Positions 44,860 to 57,544 are shown, counted from the stretch's first letter. The stretch: 64,000 nt of DNA from Craspedostauros australis (GCA_026770025.1 JAMXDE010000023.1:186001-250000); one strand, 5' to 3'. Made by a program: numbers and translations. The notes: generated by a model from the letters alone, not told the origin.

Positions 44860-45166
44860 GACCCAGCATCCCAATCGGCAAGAACATATCATTACAAGCA
44901 TAAGTAAACACTACTATTCATATCATTCGCGTACAACATATGCTCTGCACTATATCTGTTACAATGCCCTTTTTCATCTCCCTCGGGTAGACCGGAGCAG
45001 GTGGGGTGCCGACATTTGAATACAGACTGCGCCATACATACGATGCATATGTACCAAATCCGCGTGCGCTCGCGCAATCCTGCAAAGCAACGTGGGTAGC
45101 TGACGTATGCATGTATGTATGCACGTGCGGACGAAGCGCAATTGATCCAACTGAAGCATTTGCAGA
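44860..45166. other. convergent intergenic region
   Basis: 307 bp between two convergent stop codons. It is AT-rich at 44885-44960 with GCATGTATGTATGCA-like repeats near 45108-45122. No gene is seen. Confidence 0.4.
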
Positions 45167-47425
45167 CTACGACGCGAACTTTCGGCTGCGACTGATCTTG
45201 CTCTTGATTCCGGTCTCCTCTCCGCCGTACTTGTGCGCCTCGTTTGTTCGGATGTCGCGCACCGCACCCTTCCTTCGGATCAGAGCCTTTCGGTACTGCT
45301 CGCGCTTCTTCACACGAGGGTTTCGGTTGATCTTCGCCTTGTGCGGTACCAAACCTCTGTTCTTCATGATCGTCCTACCAATAGCTCGCTCGCCTGCCAC
45401 TTGCGCTTCGACGCGTGGGTATTTGGGAGCGACTTCGTATGCTTGCTTCTTGGATCTCTTCTTCTCCCTGCTTCGTTTGTTCGCTCGCTCGTAGAAGCCG
45501 TCGGTCTCGCCGTCACCTGACTCGCCTCGTCCATTCTTCTTTCTGGAGCCAGCTGGTCCACTTGACTCACCTCCATCTTCCGGCTTTTCCATGAGCACAT
45601 CGTCGATGAGTTTCAGCGCATCACGTGTCTCTGAGTCGTCCACAGGATCATCCAAGGTTTCTGGCGCTGGCGCAAGCCTGCGTTTCCTGCTTGCTCTTCT
45701 CTGTTCCATCGCATTGATCGTCGCGGTGAACCCAGTGTTGGAGCGTTCGTTTCGAGTGTCATCGTCAAGTTCGGCAAAGTCCCCAACGTCCAACGCCATG
45801 GCGCGGGATTTGGTGGCTTTCGTCGTGCGGATCTGGATTTCATGCTGGCGCAAACCAAACATGGATTCGTTCTTCGAATTGAGCTTCTGCTTTGATTTGG
45901 ACTTGGTTGCGACAGCACTCTTGCGGGCGGCGGCGGCTTGTTGTGACGGCGACGATGCACCAAACTTTGTGCTTGGAGGCTCTGCATTTGCATCCGTATT
46001 CGCAGCAACGGGCGATGTGTCCACCTGCGCGTCCTCGGGTTGCTCGGGGGCATCGTCGCTGTTCTCAGTGGAAGAGGCATCAGGTTCTTCGTCTACGTCA
46101 CTTGCTCCGTGCATCAGCTTTTCTGCCTTGACGAGATTTCCGATCTCATTTTCCAGATTTGGGATTTCGTCCTCCATCGCAGAGAGCTTCTGGACGATCG
46201 TGTTGAGCTGTTGCAGACGCAGCAGAACTGGGTGTGAATGAACCTGCGACGCTCCCGATTGTCTGGCGATCTTGGCGTCGGAGGCCTTGACCAGCAGGTA
46301 CATGGACACGTTCAGCGCCAGAGCAGTTTGGAGCAATTTCTTCGTGGTCATGAACTGCCTGCCGGACGTCGACGTGCCGATGGCCTGCGCATGGACATGG
46401 ATATGCGTTTCACAGTATGTAGTATTGGCACACACCCAGATACGGAGAGGGAGCACCAACAAAGTCGACGATCCGTCCAAGTAATGGGTCAGCAGAGGGG
46501 ACCAGAGAAGAGGAAGACACGGGCAACAATATGCAGAGATGGTGAGAATCCGTCGGTGTTCTGCACATGGTCTTCCACAAGCGCATGCTCAATATGCACC
46601 GTTGGAGTACGAGCTGCAGTACTGTCGTTCGCCAACCAAGCGAGATGGCTGTGGGGTTAAGATATATTCAGCGTTCATCTCGTAGGATGTTAATTTTGGC
46701 TTCATTCTTCTGGCATCACTTTTCTGCTCGATCCTCACGGAGCACAATTGGTGCTCTAGGTTCAAGCCTATCATGGATGCGTTGTGTGGTCTGCAACATG
46801 AAAGCATGATGTATGACATGTGTGTCAATACACCGTCGCGGCCCTGGTGCATACATCACTTACCTCCAATGTTTTGCTGTCGCTGCCCAGAACGACCCTG
46901 GCCGCAACATCAAAGTTGGACCTGGAGTTTTGGAAGACGTCTGCGAAGAAGTCCACGATGGGAAGGAGCTCACTGTGCTGCTTCTGCAGCAGCTTTCGCA
47001 CCTTCTGCTTCGACAGCTTGCCGATGTCTCGCTTTGCCTGGAGGTCGTCTGTCGACAGTTCCTGCGAGGCTGTCTGCTTGCCCCCGTCGCCGCGCACTCG
47101 CTCTTCGCCCTCCTCGTCGCTGTCGGAGAGCATGTAATCATCCTCGCGCATTTGCTTGAGACGCGCTGCTTCGACTTCTTTGGCAGCCTCCTCTTCGAGG
47201 AAGGCATCCTCCTCGTCCTGTCCAATCTCGAGATCGGCGGTGTCTCCATGATAGTAGTCGGCCTTCCTCCTGCCCCAGCTGCGTGGGTCCGCGGCATCTT
47301 GCACCACGTCGCTGCTATCATCATCGTCGCTGTCAACGTCGTCGCTCATATCCGCAGACGATGAGTCCTCCTGACGAGTGGTGGCGCGGCGCAGATCATC
47401 CGATTCATCATCATCTGATTCATCA

Positions 47426-47469
<44 letters not shown>

Positions 47470-47763
47470 CACGTCCACGTCACTGCCATCGCTGCTGCTG
47501 CTGCTTGCATCATCGTCGCCCATACCTAGATCCAGCACGGCCTCACGCGATCCGACCAGAGCATCGTCTTCTCTGTTGTTGGACTTGCCGCTATCCTGGA
47601 GCCGGATGAAGTCATCATCTCTGTCCTGGTGGAACGCCTCGATGGCTTCGATGGCATCCGGTGCGCGGCGTCGACCGTTGCCGCCATCTTCGTCGTTGGG
47701 GTTTGGCCTGTTCTTGTACAGCGACTTGTCGCCCGTCTTGGCGGTGCCTCGTCTCTTGCCCAT
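45167..47763 (-). CDS. UTP3: Sas10/UTP3 small-subunit processome protein
   Basis: Two exons, 47763-46864 and 46354-45167 (GTAAGT donor, GGCAG acceptor), give about 695 aa. Sas10/Utp3 is a component of the U3 snoRNP small-subunit processome needed for early 18S rRNA cleavages in the nucleolus. Exon 1 carries a basic start (MGKRRG), a very acidic region with a poly-Asp run, and the first part of the Sas10/C1D helical domain. Exon 2 completes it (FMTTKKLLQTALALNVSMYLL) and ends in the diagnostic Sas10 C-terminal box (GGEETGIKSKISRSRKF) after a Lys/Arg-rich stretch. The junction restores the domain exactly. The ValRS gene lies 440 bp upstream on the same strand. Confidence 0.9.
47427..47469. repeat. 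(GTC)n microsatellite coding for poly-Asp
   Basis: About 14 uninterrupted trinucleotide repeats within Sas10 exon 1, read as GAC/Asp on the - strand. Length variation between alleles is likely, and the acidic tract should tolerate it. Confidence 0.85.
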
Positions 47764-48203
47764 GGCTGTCGAGGGTTGGATCGAGTCTCGTGCGTTGCAA
47801 TGGAGTGAGCATCAGCACCGGCAACCGAAGAAGGTGTGGTTTGGTGATGTCCAGCTCCCGATCGGCACCCGCGCTCAGATCGCGGTTTGCGTACGTGCAC
47901 ATCAAAAGGCAGATCTTTCCATCTGTTTCGCGAATTCGGTTTCGCGGAATGGACAGGAGTAGTCCGTCTGGCCGTGTGCCCGTTCCTCTCCGCTGGCGCT
48001 AAAATTGAACGAAACTAGAACTCGAGTGCGCAACACACACGCGCAGGTGGAGTGCCGGCAGAGTGCAAGGAGAGAAGCAGGTGTATCTTCTGTTCTCGAT
48101 AACCAAGGTACTCGTAATCTGTTCTACTATACTACTTTTTTGCATATTCTCATCATACTTTGCTTGCTGGGAGAGTACCACGAATGGAAACAGGACTTTG
48201 TGT
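47764..48203. promoter_or_regulatory. Sas10 promoter and ValRS 3' flank
   Basis: 440 bp between the ValRS stop and the Sas10 start, both on -. No further gene is seen. Confidence 0.4.
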
Positions 48204-51200
48204 TTATTTCTGTTGCTTTTCCATGATCATGAGGTTCTTGAAGTTCTCTATGGCCTCGTTGATGTCTGCGACCTTCTTCTTCAGGGACTCGGCCTTGTCC
48301 TTGTTCGCGGCCTTCAGCTGGTCGGGCACCTTGGACTCGTACTCCGGGGCTCCCATCTTCTTCTCCAGATTCTGGAGGGATGGCATGGTGCTCTTCAGCG
48401 TCTTGTTCAGTCTCGCGATCTCTGCTTCGAAGTCCACCATGCCTGCCAGGTCCATCAGCACCGTCAGGGAATCGTCCACGACGACGGTCCCCACGGACTT
48501 CGGGATGCTTGCCTCGTCGGGATTCACCTCGACCTTCGCGCCCTTTCCGAGCGTCTTCAGGTCATCCACCTGGGCTTTGGCGATCTCCTCGTCGGCTCCT
48601 GTCACTTTGACGAAGAAATGCGTCAGGTCCTTGTTGGCAATGTTGTACGCGGATCGCAGCGATCTGAACGCCTTGACGATCTTGAGCGTTGCGGCCATGG
48701 CTTGTTCGGCCTTGTCATCTGTGTACTTGTCTTCGCATTCTGGGTAGGCAGCCACCATGATCGACTCAGGTTCGCCCATCGTACCTCTGCCGGGAAGACG
48801 TTGCCAAAGCTCCTCAGTAACGAACGGCATCATGGGGTGCAGTAATCGAAGTCCCGCATCCATGGTCAACCACAATGTTGCCTGCGCAGCCCAACGCCGC
48901 TGCTTGTTTTCGTCGCTGGTGTCTTTGATGACTGGCTTGATGGACTCTAGGTAGACGTCACACAGATCATCCAACCAGAGCTGGTACGAAGCCTGCTGCG
49001 CGTCTCCGAAACGGTACGCGTCGAAGTGGCTGTTCACAACCTCGATGCCCTTCATGAGCCGCGAGACCATGAACCGATCTCGGAGGCTCAATCCGTCGCT
49101 CGACATCAGATCGTCGAGGAGCGTTGCTGTCGGCGCGAAGCCTTCCACAAATTGCATGGCGAATCGCGTCGCATTCCATAGCTTGTTGCAGAAGTTCCGG
49201 TACCCCACAACGCGCTTGACGTCAAGGTTGATATCCCGCCCTTGCACCGTGTAGGCCAGCAGACCAAATCGGAGCGCGTCGGATCCGCATTCCGGGATGC
49301 CGTTGGGGAATTCTTTCTCGTTGTTCTTCTTGGCGCGAGCAACTTCCTTTTTGGGAAGGTTTCCTCCATCCAATCTGGTTTGGAGAGATTCCAGGGAACA
49401 CCCGTGGATCATCTCCAGCGGATCAATGACGTTTCCAAGCGATTTGGACATCTTCCGTCCCTCCTTGTCTCTGACCATCGCATGGAGGAAGACGGTGTGA
49501 AAGGGGAGAGTGTCGGTCAGCTCCAAGCCCATCATGACCATCCTTGCCACCCAGAAGAACAGGATGTCCAGTCCCGTTTCCAGCAACGACGTGGGGTAGA
49601 AAGCCTTGAGGTCATCGGTGTTCTCGGGCCAACCCATGACGGAGAATGGGAACAGACCAGAGGAGAACCAGGTGTCCAGGACATCTTCATCACGCTCCAG
49701 GTTGATGTCTTCTGCGGGGCAACCGAGACGGGTAACTGCCAACGCCATTGCATCCTGAAACCGAAAGCAGGTGAGAACAGTCGCGAGTGAATGGTTGGTC
49801 AAAGTCAGCAGCGAATGGTTGGCCATAGTCAACACCACATCACATCACAATTGGACAGACCCATGTGATGCATGCGCAAACATGAAACGTAACAGCATGG
49901 GATGATGTGGAGCAGAGCAAGGAGGCAAACGGCAAGCAACAGAGTTAGCGACAAGTCATGTGTATTGACGGCAACTTGCTGGGGAAAGCCAAACGTTGAC
50001 AACTGGAATCGCTCGAGCTGTTCGAACTCCTGGATGTGCTGATTGGTCGCGTTCATGTCAACCTAGATTCCAACCAGAATGCTTTCGCATCGCCTTCGAA
50101 GAATGAAGACTGAGATCTGTGCGCCACCTTGCTGCGCCATAAAGTGCCCCATACCATGACATTCTGTGCTGCGAGTGACGGACTTACCTCTTCAGATCTT
50201 GCGACAATCCATCTGTCGTTGTTCTCCATGTCGAGTTTGTTGATATTCGATTCATCCTTCTTGGTTGCGAACCAAGCCGGGATTTGGTGACCCCACCAAA
50301 GCTGTCGGCTGATGCACCAGTCTCGGATGTTATCGAGCCATTGGAACCAGGTCTTTTCGTGGTCAGCAGGGACGATTTTGAGATCACCGTTGCGCACGGC
50401 ATCTGTGGAACGTTTTGCCATTGAGCTGCAGTTTACATACCACTGTGGTGTGATCATGGGCTCAAGAACATCTCCAGATCGAGAGCACAAGCCCAGACGC
50501 ATCTTGTTGGGTTCCTTGCCCACGAACAATCCCTGTGGTTCGTGTTTTGTTTTGTTTTGGGGAAGAGGGAGTCGAGCAATGGAAGAGACGCGAAGCGTGC
50601 ACAATGAGTTGTGAGTTTAACGAAAGGGAGGTTGGCAGCATTGCGCGGAAAGGATGATACATCAAATTGTCGCACGACACATTATCTCAAATTGGATAAT
50701 ACATATCACCAGCGTGCACCATACACGCACATATAAAATACACAAAAATGGACAACATAATGTGCGTACCTTCTCCTTCAGCGCTTCTTCGACTGCCACA
50801 CGAGCATCATACCGCATCATTCCGGTGAAAGGCTGACCGCGTTCATTGATGGCGCCGTCCGATGACAGAATAGTGATGAACTCCAGATCATGCCGCTTTC
50901 CGCATTCGTAATCATTCGGATCGTGCGCGGGGGTGATCTTCACTGCTCCTGTACCGAAGGACATGTCCACAAGTTCCTTGTCGGTGATGATTGGAATCTT
51001 TCTGTTGTTGAAGGGATGGATGACGAATTTCCCGTGCAAATGCTTGTACCTTTCATCGTCTGGATGGACGGCCACAGCCGTGTCTCCCAGCATCGTCTCG
51101 AGACGAGTGGTGGCGACGGTGAGCTTCTCGTCGCTGTCTTCCACGGGATACGAGAAGGAGGTCAGCGTTCCGAATTCGTAACGGCCCTTGGGATCCTTGA

Positions 51201-52954
51201 CGTTTCCCTTGTGCGACTTGACCTCCAGGAAGGTGCGTCCTTCCAGATCGATGTAGTCCACTTCAATATCGGAGATGGCGCTCTTCAATGCGCACGACCA
51301 GTTTCCCAGGCGGTTGGCACGGTAGAGCAATCCCTTTTCGTGAAATCGGTTGAATGCCTCGACGACGGCCTTGCTGAGGAGGTCGTCCATTGTGAATCTT
51401 TCGCGTGACCAATCGACGCTGACACCGAGAGACCGGAGCTGGCTCGTAATTCGGTTGCCGTACTCTCCCTTCCATTCCCAGATCTTCTTGACGAAGTTCT
51501 CTCTGCCGAGGTCATGGCGATTCTTGCCTTCGTTCTTCATCAGCATCTTCTCCACGACGGACTGTGTGGCGATGCCCGCATGGTCGGTTCCTGAAGGATG
51601 CAGAAACGATGATCCGGAGCGAATCCGTCACCAATCAGCAGCCATCGACCCATTCCACGAAATCAATGCAATCGACACCGACACGGTGGTTGTACATGTG
51701 AACGTAAGCGCATATGCAATTGGGGAAAATTGGAGGTTTGTTGGACATAAGAATAAGTCAGTAATCTGGATGAAAGGCATTCGCGACTTATGCGAGCGTC
51801 GAAGATAATGAAATCCACTTCAATATTGCACGGAGCCGATTGCCAATTCTCTCGCACTAATAGCAAGGTTGGCTGCCCAGAGGACCCATACGTTCGACCC
51901 ACAGTTGGTGGGGACAAAATACATGCTTATACATATGCGTATACATATGGATGTATGTACATGAATGTATGTATGAGCATGTGTGCTCATTGATTGACTT
52001 ACCTGGTACGTAGAGCGTCGAATGTCCTTTCATTCTATGCCAGCGCGTGAGCGTGTCTTCCACCGCGGCCGTGAGTGCGTGTCCAAGATGAAGGCTTCCC
52101 GTGACATTGGGTGGTGGGATGACCATGATGAACTTTTCGCTGGCGGGCCTACCCATGGCCTTCGAGGCGTCCCCTTTGTAATAGCCCGAGGCCTCCCACC
52201 AGTCCTGCCAGGCGGCTTCTACGGCCGCGGGATGGTAGGCGTCTGCCATGGGCAGCTCGGAGAGATCCTTCTTTTCGCCCTTCGGGGTCGTGTTCTGGAA
52301 GACAGGCTTCGGAGGCGCCTGCTTCTTGGCCTGCTTGGCCTTGCCCGTTCCCCATTGTGGCTTTTCCTTCTTCTTGCCTTTGCCCTTGGCCAGCTTCTTG
52401 AGCTGGTTCTTCGACAGCTTCTTTTCGCCTGTTCCGGCATCAGCAGCCCCCGCGACTGGCGGAGGTGTCTGGAGATCCGAGCCATGCAGATGTGTGGTTG
52501 TGGGAGTGATCGCACCAACAGAGTAGAGCAGAGGTAATGCAGCACAGAGTGGATTGGGATAACAGATTGGTATAATAGGTTGGTGGAGAAGGAGAGCATG
52601 GCGAATGAGTGAGTGATCAACAATACTTTGTGGAGTTTCGCCAAGGATTGGGACGTGCGCGATCCAGGCGTCATCGCGCACATCCCTGTTGCAGCTCCTT
52701 GCGTTGGCGATCTGGCGAAAAGCAGCGATCGCAGCAACGTCGGATTCCACGGCATTGCGCTTGTCGTCGCTGACATTGCCTGCGAATGTGATGATGGCAT
52801 GAGTCGTCATCTCGACCAAGAATGCAGCGCACGCGCACTGTCGCGTTGGCTCGTTTCGCTTGCAGCCACAGTTGCATCGCAGCACAGGCGCCCACAGGCA
52901 CCCACATGAGCCTTCACTTCAACTCACTTCGTCCTTCTTTTGCTCTGTGGACAT
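48204..52954 (-). CDS. VARS: valyl-tRNA synthetase
   Basis: Five exons: 52954-52928, 52468-52003, 51590-50770, 50532-50188 and 49754-48204, giving about 1,069 aa. The enzyme charges tRNA-Val in a class Ia reaction. The HIGH motif is HLGH within [16 protein letters not shown] (near residue 135) and KMSKS is near 654. The editing domain lies in exon 3 ([18 protein letters not shown]), and [12 protein letters not shown] precedes the second half of the active site. The C-terminus has the helical anticodon-binding domain and the Lys-rich coiled-coil arm typical of ValRS. Exon 1 has only nine codons. The N-terminus is hydrophilic and Lys-rich without a targeting signal at this start, so it is probably cytosolic; dual targeting by another start cannot be excluded. 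Confidence 0.95.
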
Positions 52955-53706
52955 GACTACAAACAATGGTGGAGTAGGTCGCAGGGTGTTCTGACGGACG
53001 TGGAGAGGTTCACTCGAGATCGTGATGGTTTGATTGTGGATGCAGAGTTGTGGCAGCCTGGGGAGGAGGTCTCGGATCTGGACCACAAACGAGACGCGTT
53101 CTGACACCAACAACGACTGATGGCGCTCGTTCATCGCAACAAACACCGCACAAAACAACACAACACGATGCAGCACGCGCGGCCAGTGATGAAAAAGATC
53201 TCACGTTTCGCAATCCAAACCTGCGTGCGGGCAAACGTGCGACGTGCAGACAGGCGCGCCGTCTGCAAACGCCAGCCACAGGAATGGTCTTGACGCTTTC
53301 GCCCGGAATGGGGCTGAATGGAGGTGTCTGCGCAAGTAGCTCGCGCTGAAGGGATAGTATTACGATCTATAACAGGTATCAGTTGAGGACCATGCTCGTA
53401 CTATACTATATGAAGCTATTGTAGAGTACAGGTGGTTACTCCATGACCTATCGATAGAGAGTATTAGTCGCATGTGTTTTTATTCTGCTTGCAGAGAACA
53501 CATCTGTCGTCGTATAGCACACCTCGACTAATACACCAACCATACTCTAATCGTACTCGTCGCACAGTATCATGTCAGCAGCCTTGGGGAATATCGTGAC
53601 GTGCCATCAAAGCATAACAAGCCGAGAAGAGTGCGCCCCATGTCATGTTGTGTCATACCATATCATAGCAAGGATGTAGAGTGCTCTACTCCAAGGTAGT
53701 GTCTCT
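52955..53706. promoter_or_regulatory. ValRS upstream region
   Basis: 752 bp upstream of ValRS and downstream of the RRM gene, both on -. A 99-codon open stretch on + (53050-53349) has no features of a real protein. The part 53380-53560 is AT-rich with several TATA-like steps. Confidence 0.4.
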
Positions 53707-54938
53707 CTAGTTGTTCGATGGCCGGACGGCGATGTTACGTCCGTTCACGGAGGCACCGTCCAGCAACTCGATGGCCTTCTCACCGCCTTCCTTCGTGCGC
53801 ATCGTGATGAACCCAAAACCGCGGTTCCTGCCCTCATCGTCGCGCACCAGAGAAACTTCACCGACATCGCCCGCCTCCGAAAAGGCCTCCTGCATGTCCT
53901 GCTCCGTGCAGGTGAACGCGATGTTGCCAACATACAGCTTCATTTCGCCAACGAACTTGGGAGATCTGCCCTCCTCGATGTTGTTCGCGATGCGCTGTAG
54001 GTCGGTCTCCGGCAGATCGATAATCTCGAATCCACCATTCATGTTCGATAACCGATCCTTCGACTGGTACCACGTGTGCCCGCACACGGAGCATTCCAAC
54101 CGTCTGCGCACGTATCATCGGGTGTATCGAGTGTTCCGCGCAGCGTAGTTTCAAATTTGTGTCATGAATCAATTGATTGATAGGTGGATTATTCATTCAT
54201 TCATTTATCCATGCGTGCATGCATTCATCCATGTGCATGGCATCCACGGATTCATTTCGGCAGAACAATTTGCAGAACGTAGGCGAGCGAAATCATTTGT
54301 GAGTACCAGAGCATGGGAAGAAGTCATAGAGCGGAGTAGTCCTTATGTACGCAGCCAACTGTGGAGAAGTCAGCACCAACATCAAATCATGTATGCTTGC
54401 GTCCATCACATTTCGCAATGCACGCAACTGCTGCAATGGGTGGAATGCTGCGCAATGCTCTCCCATGATTGCATATGTCTCCACGCAGAGAGTGAATGGT
54501 GGCAACAGTAGTAGAGTAGTACCGTTCATAACACAACATAACATTGCATGCAGGTGTCATGAAGGCATCCATCAAGAGCACGGCATGACATCGCGTTGGA
54601 TCATACAGCGCATGCATCATGAAAATCGATCGATACTTGCGCATCTCTCTCACATACCTTCCGCGTCCGTTGCCCAGATCATCCGGCGCCAGCGCGAAGG
54701 ATGTATCACAGCGTCCGCAGCGGGCGTAGGTCGATGGCATATCGATGCTGACACCGTACTTGGACTGCGTCGTCGCATCCGTGTTGGCAGCAGGCGCAGG
54801 CGCAGGCGTTTCGCTGGCGTCGGCCATTCTCAGCGTGGTGCCCACAACATTCCTGTGGGTCACGAATGCGGCGCACGGCGGGGCCCCGAAGCCGCAGACC
54901 GCGAGGAGGACGGCCGCAATTGCAGTGTGCTTGAACAT
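53707..54938 (-). CDS. plastid zinc-ribbon/RRM RNA-binding protein
   Basis: Two exons, 54938-54658 and 54103-53707 (GTATGT donor, GCGCAG acceptor), give about 225 aa. A signal peptide ends in CAAF, the plastid-import motif. Next comes a small zinc ribbon whose two CxxC knuckles are split by the intron: CGRC in exon 1, CSVCGHTWYQ in exon 2. This resembles the MJ0042/zinc-ribbon family. The last 80 residues are a canonical RRM, with RNP2 KLYVGNIAF and RNP1 RGFGFITM. It is probably a chloroplast RNA-processing or RNA-stability factor; this is inference from domains and targeting. RRM alone is common in plastid RNA-binding proteins, but the fused ribbon is unusual. Confidence 0.82.
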
Positions 54939-55680
54939 GTTGGTTTGATGGACGAGAGGAGTCTGTACTTGCGGCGTGATGGCGGAGTAGTGCGTAGCAG
55001 AAGGTATTCGTGCTGATCAGTGCGTGGTCAGCGGTTCGTGCTTTGCAACAGCTGTTCCTTGTGTTCTATCCTTGCCTGCGGTCTTTGTTCCGTGTCAACA
55101 GGTTCGATGCTTCGATTGCAGTGAACAATCCAAACGTCCGATGGTGTTCGATGTTGCTGATGACGGTATTGTTGATGTTGCTGTCGCTGATGGCGTTGAT
55201 GATGTTATGCGGCAGCGTATGGTGCTCCATGCAGGTATCAGTGTGCCACATCGTCTGCTTGGCTCCGATGACTTTTCTTTCCACAACTTTGGTCGTTTTG
55301 CTTTTCGTTGGCTGTCGTGTCATGGAGAAGACCAAACTCAATTGTCTTCACTCCAACGAACACCTGCGTGCGTATCGTCAGAACACGCGGGAATAGGTCG
55401 TTCGTGAATAGGAGCGCACGTAATCGAAGATGTCGAAACGAATTCGGACAAATCGAATTGTTTGACCGAAACGAACCATAGTACTGGAGTAGGCACATTA
55501 TGACGCTTCTTTGCAGAATTCTCAGAACGAATGTCCGATTGAAGTGCCTGTTTCGTGGAAAGAAGAAAGGTGTCAAGAGAAAAATGGGGCGCTTGATGTC
55601 TGACTCCCTTTCGAACAATCGTCGCGGTTCGACGAGGATCAATGGATGAGCTTCCGTCTTGTGTGACTCGTGGTAGTACT
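54939..55680. other. region upstream of the RRM gene
   Basis: 742 bp between the RRM gene start and the TIR element. Two overlapping open stretches on + (55010-55396 and 55024-55407) run against each other in different frames, and neither shows a family signature. It ends at the ACT duplication of the transposon. Confidence 0.35.
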
Positions 55681-55711
55681 GGAGGTGTTTGCGTGGCTCA
55701 TAATTTCATAA
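55681..55711 (+). repeat. left terminal inverted repeat
   Basis: 31 bp, starting GGAGGTGTTTGCGTGG and ending TTTCATAA. It is an exact inverse of 57662-57692. Confidence 0.92.
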
Positions 55712-55989
55712 CTGGCGAGGCTGGCGCGCCCCTATCCCGAGTCACGGTCCTAGTCCCGTTAACCGTATCGACTCAATGGATCGATATGAGTCGTGTATCC
55801 CATCCACGTTTCGATCTGGATCTTGCTCTTTTTGCGCAATCGTGGTCTTTACGGTTGTACAGCCTCCAATTCTTGATATGCTTGCCTATTTGCTCCGGAT
55901 GTTCCTTCATATGCTTCCGACTTGCTGGTGTGCCCCATGCGCCAGGGTGGCTTTTGATCGTCTATGCATTGCATCTTCCATGCATTATT

Positions 55990-56240
55990 GGTCTTCGTCC
56001 TGAATATGCATAGTGCGGATGCGTTGGAGATACTTCAAGACAATTGCAGCCACATCAATATGCGTGTATCTGCGACGTGCCAGATTACATTGACACAGGG
56101 TCACAGATCATTGATTGACAGGAAGAGCCTCGATGGATGGCTTCAAGACAGCGGCAAGTTGGGTGAAGGACTCCCTAGTCATACCAACAAAGTTGTAGAA
56201 CTCCATAGCATCACCATGTTTGAGAATGCTTGCCAGAAGG
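55990..56240 (-). pseudogene. PIF/Harbinger-like transposase remnant
   Basis: One - strand frame reads FYNFVGMTRESFTQL and then, after an internal TGA, RRRYTHIDVAAIVLKYL. The spacing is like the N-terminal helices of Harbinger/DDE_4 transposases (F-x-x-L and the later I-x-x-x-L-x-Y-L pattern). No DDE catalytic core is seen downstream, so most of the gene has been lost. Assignment is by pattern only. Confidence 0.4.
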
Positions 56241-56544
56241 TACTAGTGTCACAAGAGAAATCCCGAGCTCTAGTAGTGGCCTCTGTGCAAAGAAGTAGGC
56301 AAGTCGCTGTGGAGGTAGTCAGCGACAGCAAACATGAGAAGACACTGCTGTGCCATAATTAGCTCATTTATGTTTATATCACAATGATTATAACTGCTAA
56401 GTCATGCGCCGACGGTGCTTTGATTCCACCTTGTTTATTCAAAGTATTAGCACGCTGCGGGAACGGAGTGAAGCTGAGTGATGGCTAGTGTGTGCAAGGT
56501 GATATTGTGGGACTGTTGGCTGCCGTTGCAGACAGGTGGTTCGA

Positions 56545-57060
56545 TCATGAGCTGGGGTCAGCGTCCTTTCGCTGATGCAACTGGAGCATCCAATTGACGA
56601 GCACTTTCGAAGCTTGGGGGGCGGCGTCTCCGAGGCCTGATCTCATAGCTTGGGTCCAGTCAGACAGTGCCGCCGTTTGATGTGAAGGGGGAGGCCGCTC
56701 CCAAAGGGTTCGGAGCACCGCTGGGACGTCTGCAGGCGGTAGTGCTTGGAGCTGTAGGGCCTGTTCCTGGAAGAGCGCAATCATGTCATCAGCCATCTGC
56801 TCCGCCTTTGCTGAGTTGCGATCTTGCCATTGCTCCAGGGCTGTGTGCCAGAGTAGATTAGTAACACTGGCCTGCCAGTCACATAGAAGGCAGAGTGCTC
56901 ATCGGTGCGCTTGCTGGCCCATGGGAGGCGCATGCTCACGCCAAAGGGAGGCCCATCCGCCCCATACTATGGTTGTCCATCCTACTGCTGCCTGCTGTAG
57001 CTGAATATGTTTGGTGGGCGAATCACAGATGCCGGAAGGGGGGATGCCACCTGTGGAGAC
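56545..57060 (-). pseudogene. degraded mobile-element ORF fragment
   Basis: On the - strand a frame with one stop reads QQAAVGWTTIVWGGWASLW, then LLWHTALEQWQDRN, then a helical tail MADDMIALFQEQ. The pattern G-W-x-x-x-x-x-G-x-W-x-x-x-W followed by W-x-x-R-N is one I associate with the ends of long element-borne ORFs in diatom genomes; the association is from memory and needs a search. It lies inside the TIR element and is interrupted, so it is not a functional gene. Confidence 0.35.
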
Positions 57061-57498
57061 GCGGACGAGCGCTGTGCACAGAAGCTGGGCAACTGGAGAA
57101 GGAGTAGTGGGCGGTCGCACATGTCATGAGTTGCTCAGCGATGATGATGAGGATGGTAGAGGTGGCTATCTCGTGGCGGCGTTGGAGGAAAGAGGAACAA
57201 TCCATTCTGATAAAGCAGATGCCAATACTATAAAAGGAAACGCTAATCATACTACAATTCTAGGAACAAGCTATATGACAGAAGAGCACAGCGTGCATGA
57301 AAGGAGATGGACAAATGACACATGTCGATGGTAGAAACAAGGGAGGAAGTAGAGGGTAGCACGACGATACATGCACAACAGAGGTTATGAAAACTGATGC
57401 CAACGCATGCGAGGGAGGAAATCACAAAAAACTCCCAAATTGCCGTTGGAGGAGCGATTTGAGAGGAAGACAGGAGATGAGATCTCGACGAAAAGTGA

Positions 57499-57544
57499 GA
57501 GTTGAGTTATGAACGCTCTTTTTGGGGCGTTCATAACTCAACTC
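57499..57544. repeat. perfect 18-bp hairpin in the right end of the TIR element
   Basis: Arms 57499-57516 (GAGTTGAGTTATGAACGC) and 57527-57544 are exact complements around a 10-nt loop TCTTTTTGGG. TTATGAA, seen in each arm, is also found in the terminal repeats. Confidence 0.9.

Noticed and set aside
45591..46241. 216-codon frame on + opposite Sas10 exon 2
   Set aside because: It is a shadow of the Sas10 coding strand.
53050..53349. 99-codon frame on + upstream of ValRS
   Set aside because: It has no family signature and lies in the ValRS promoter; chance opening in GC-richer DNA is likely.
55010..55407. two overlapping small frames on + beside the transposon
   Set aside because: They overlap in different frames and one is merely hydrophobic from repeated GATGTTG-type codons. 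There is no evidence for either.
57011..57334. 107-codon frame on + inside the TIR element
   Set aside because: It lies opposite the mobile-element fragment on - and has no motif.
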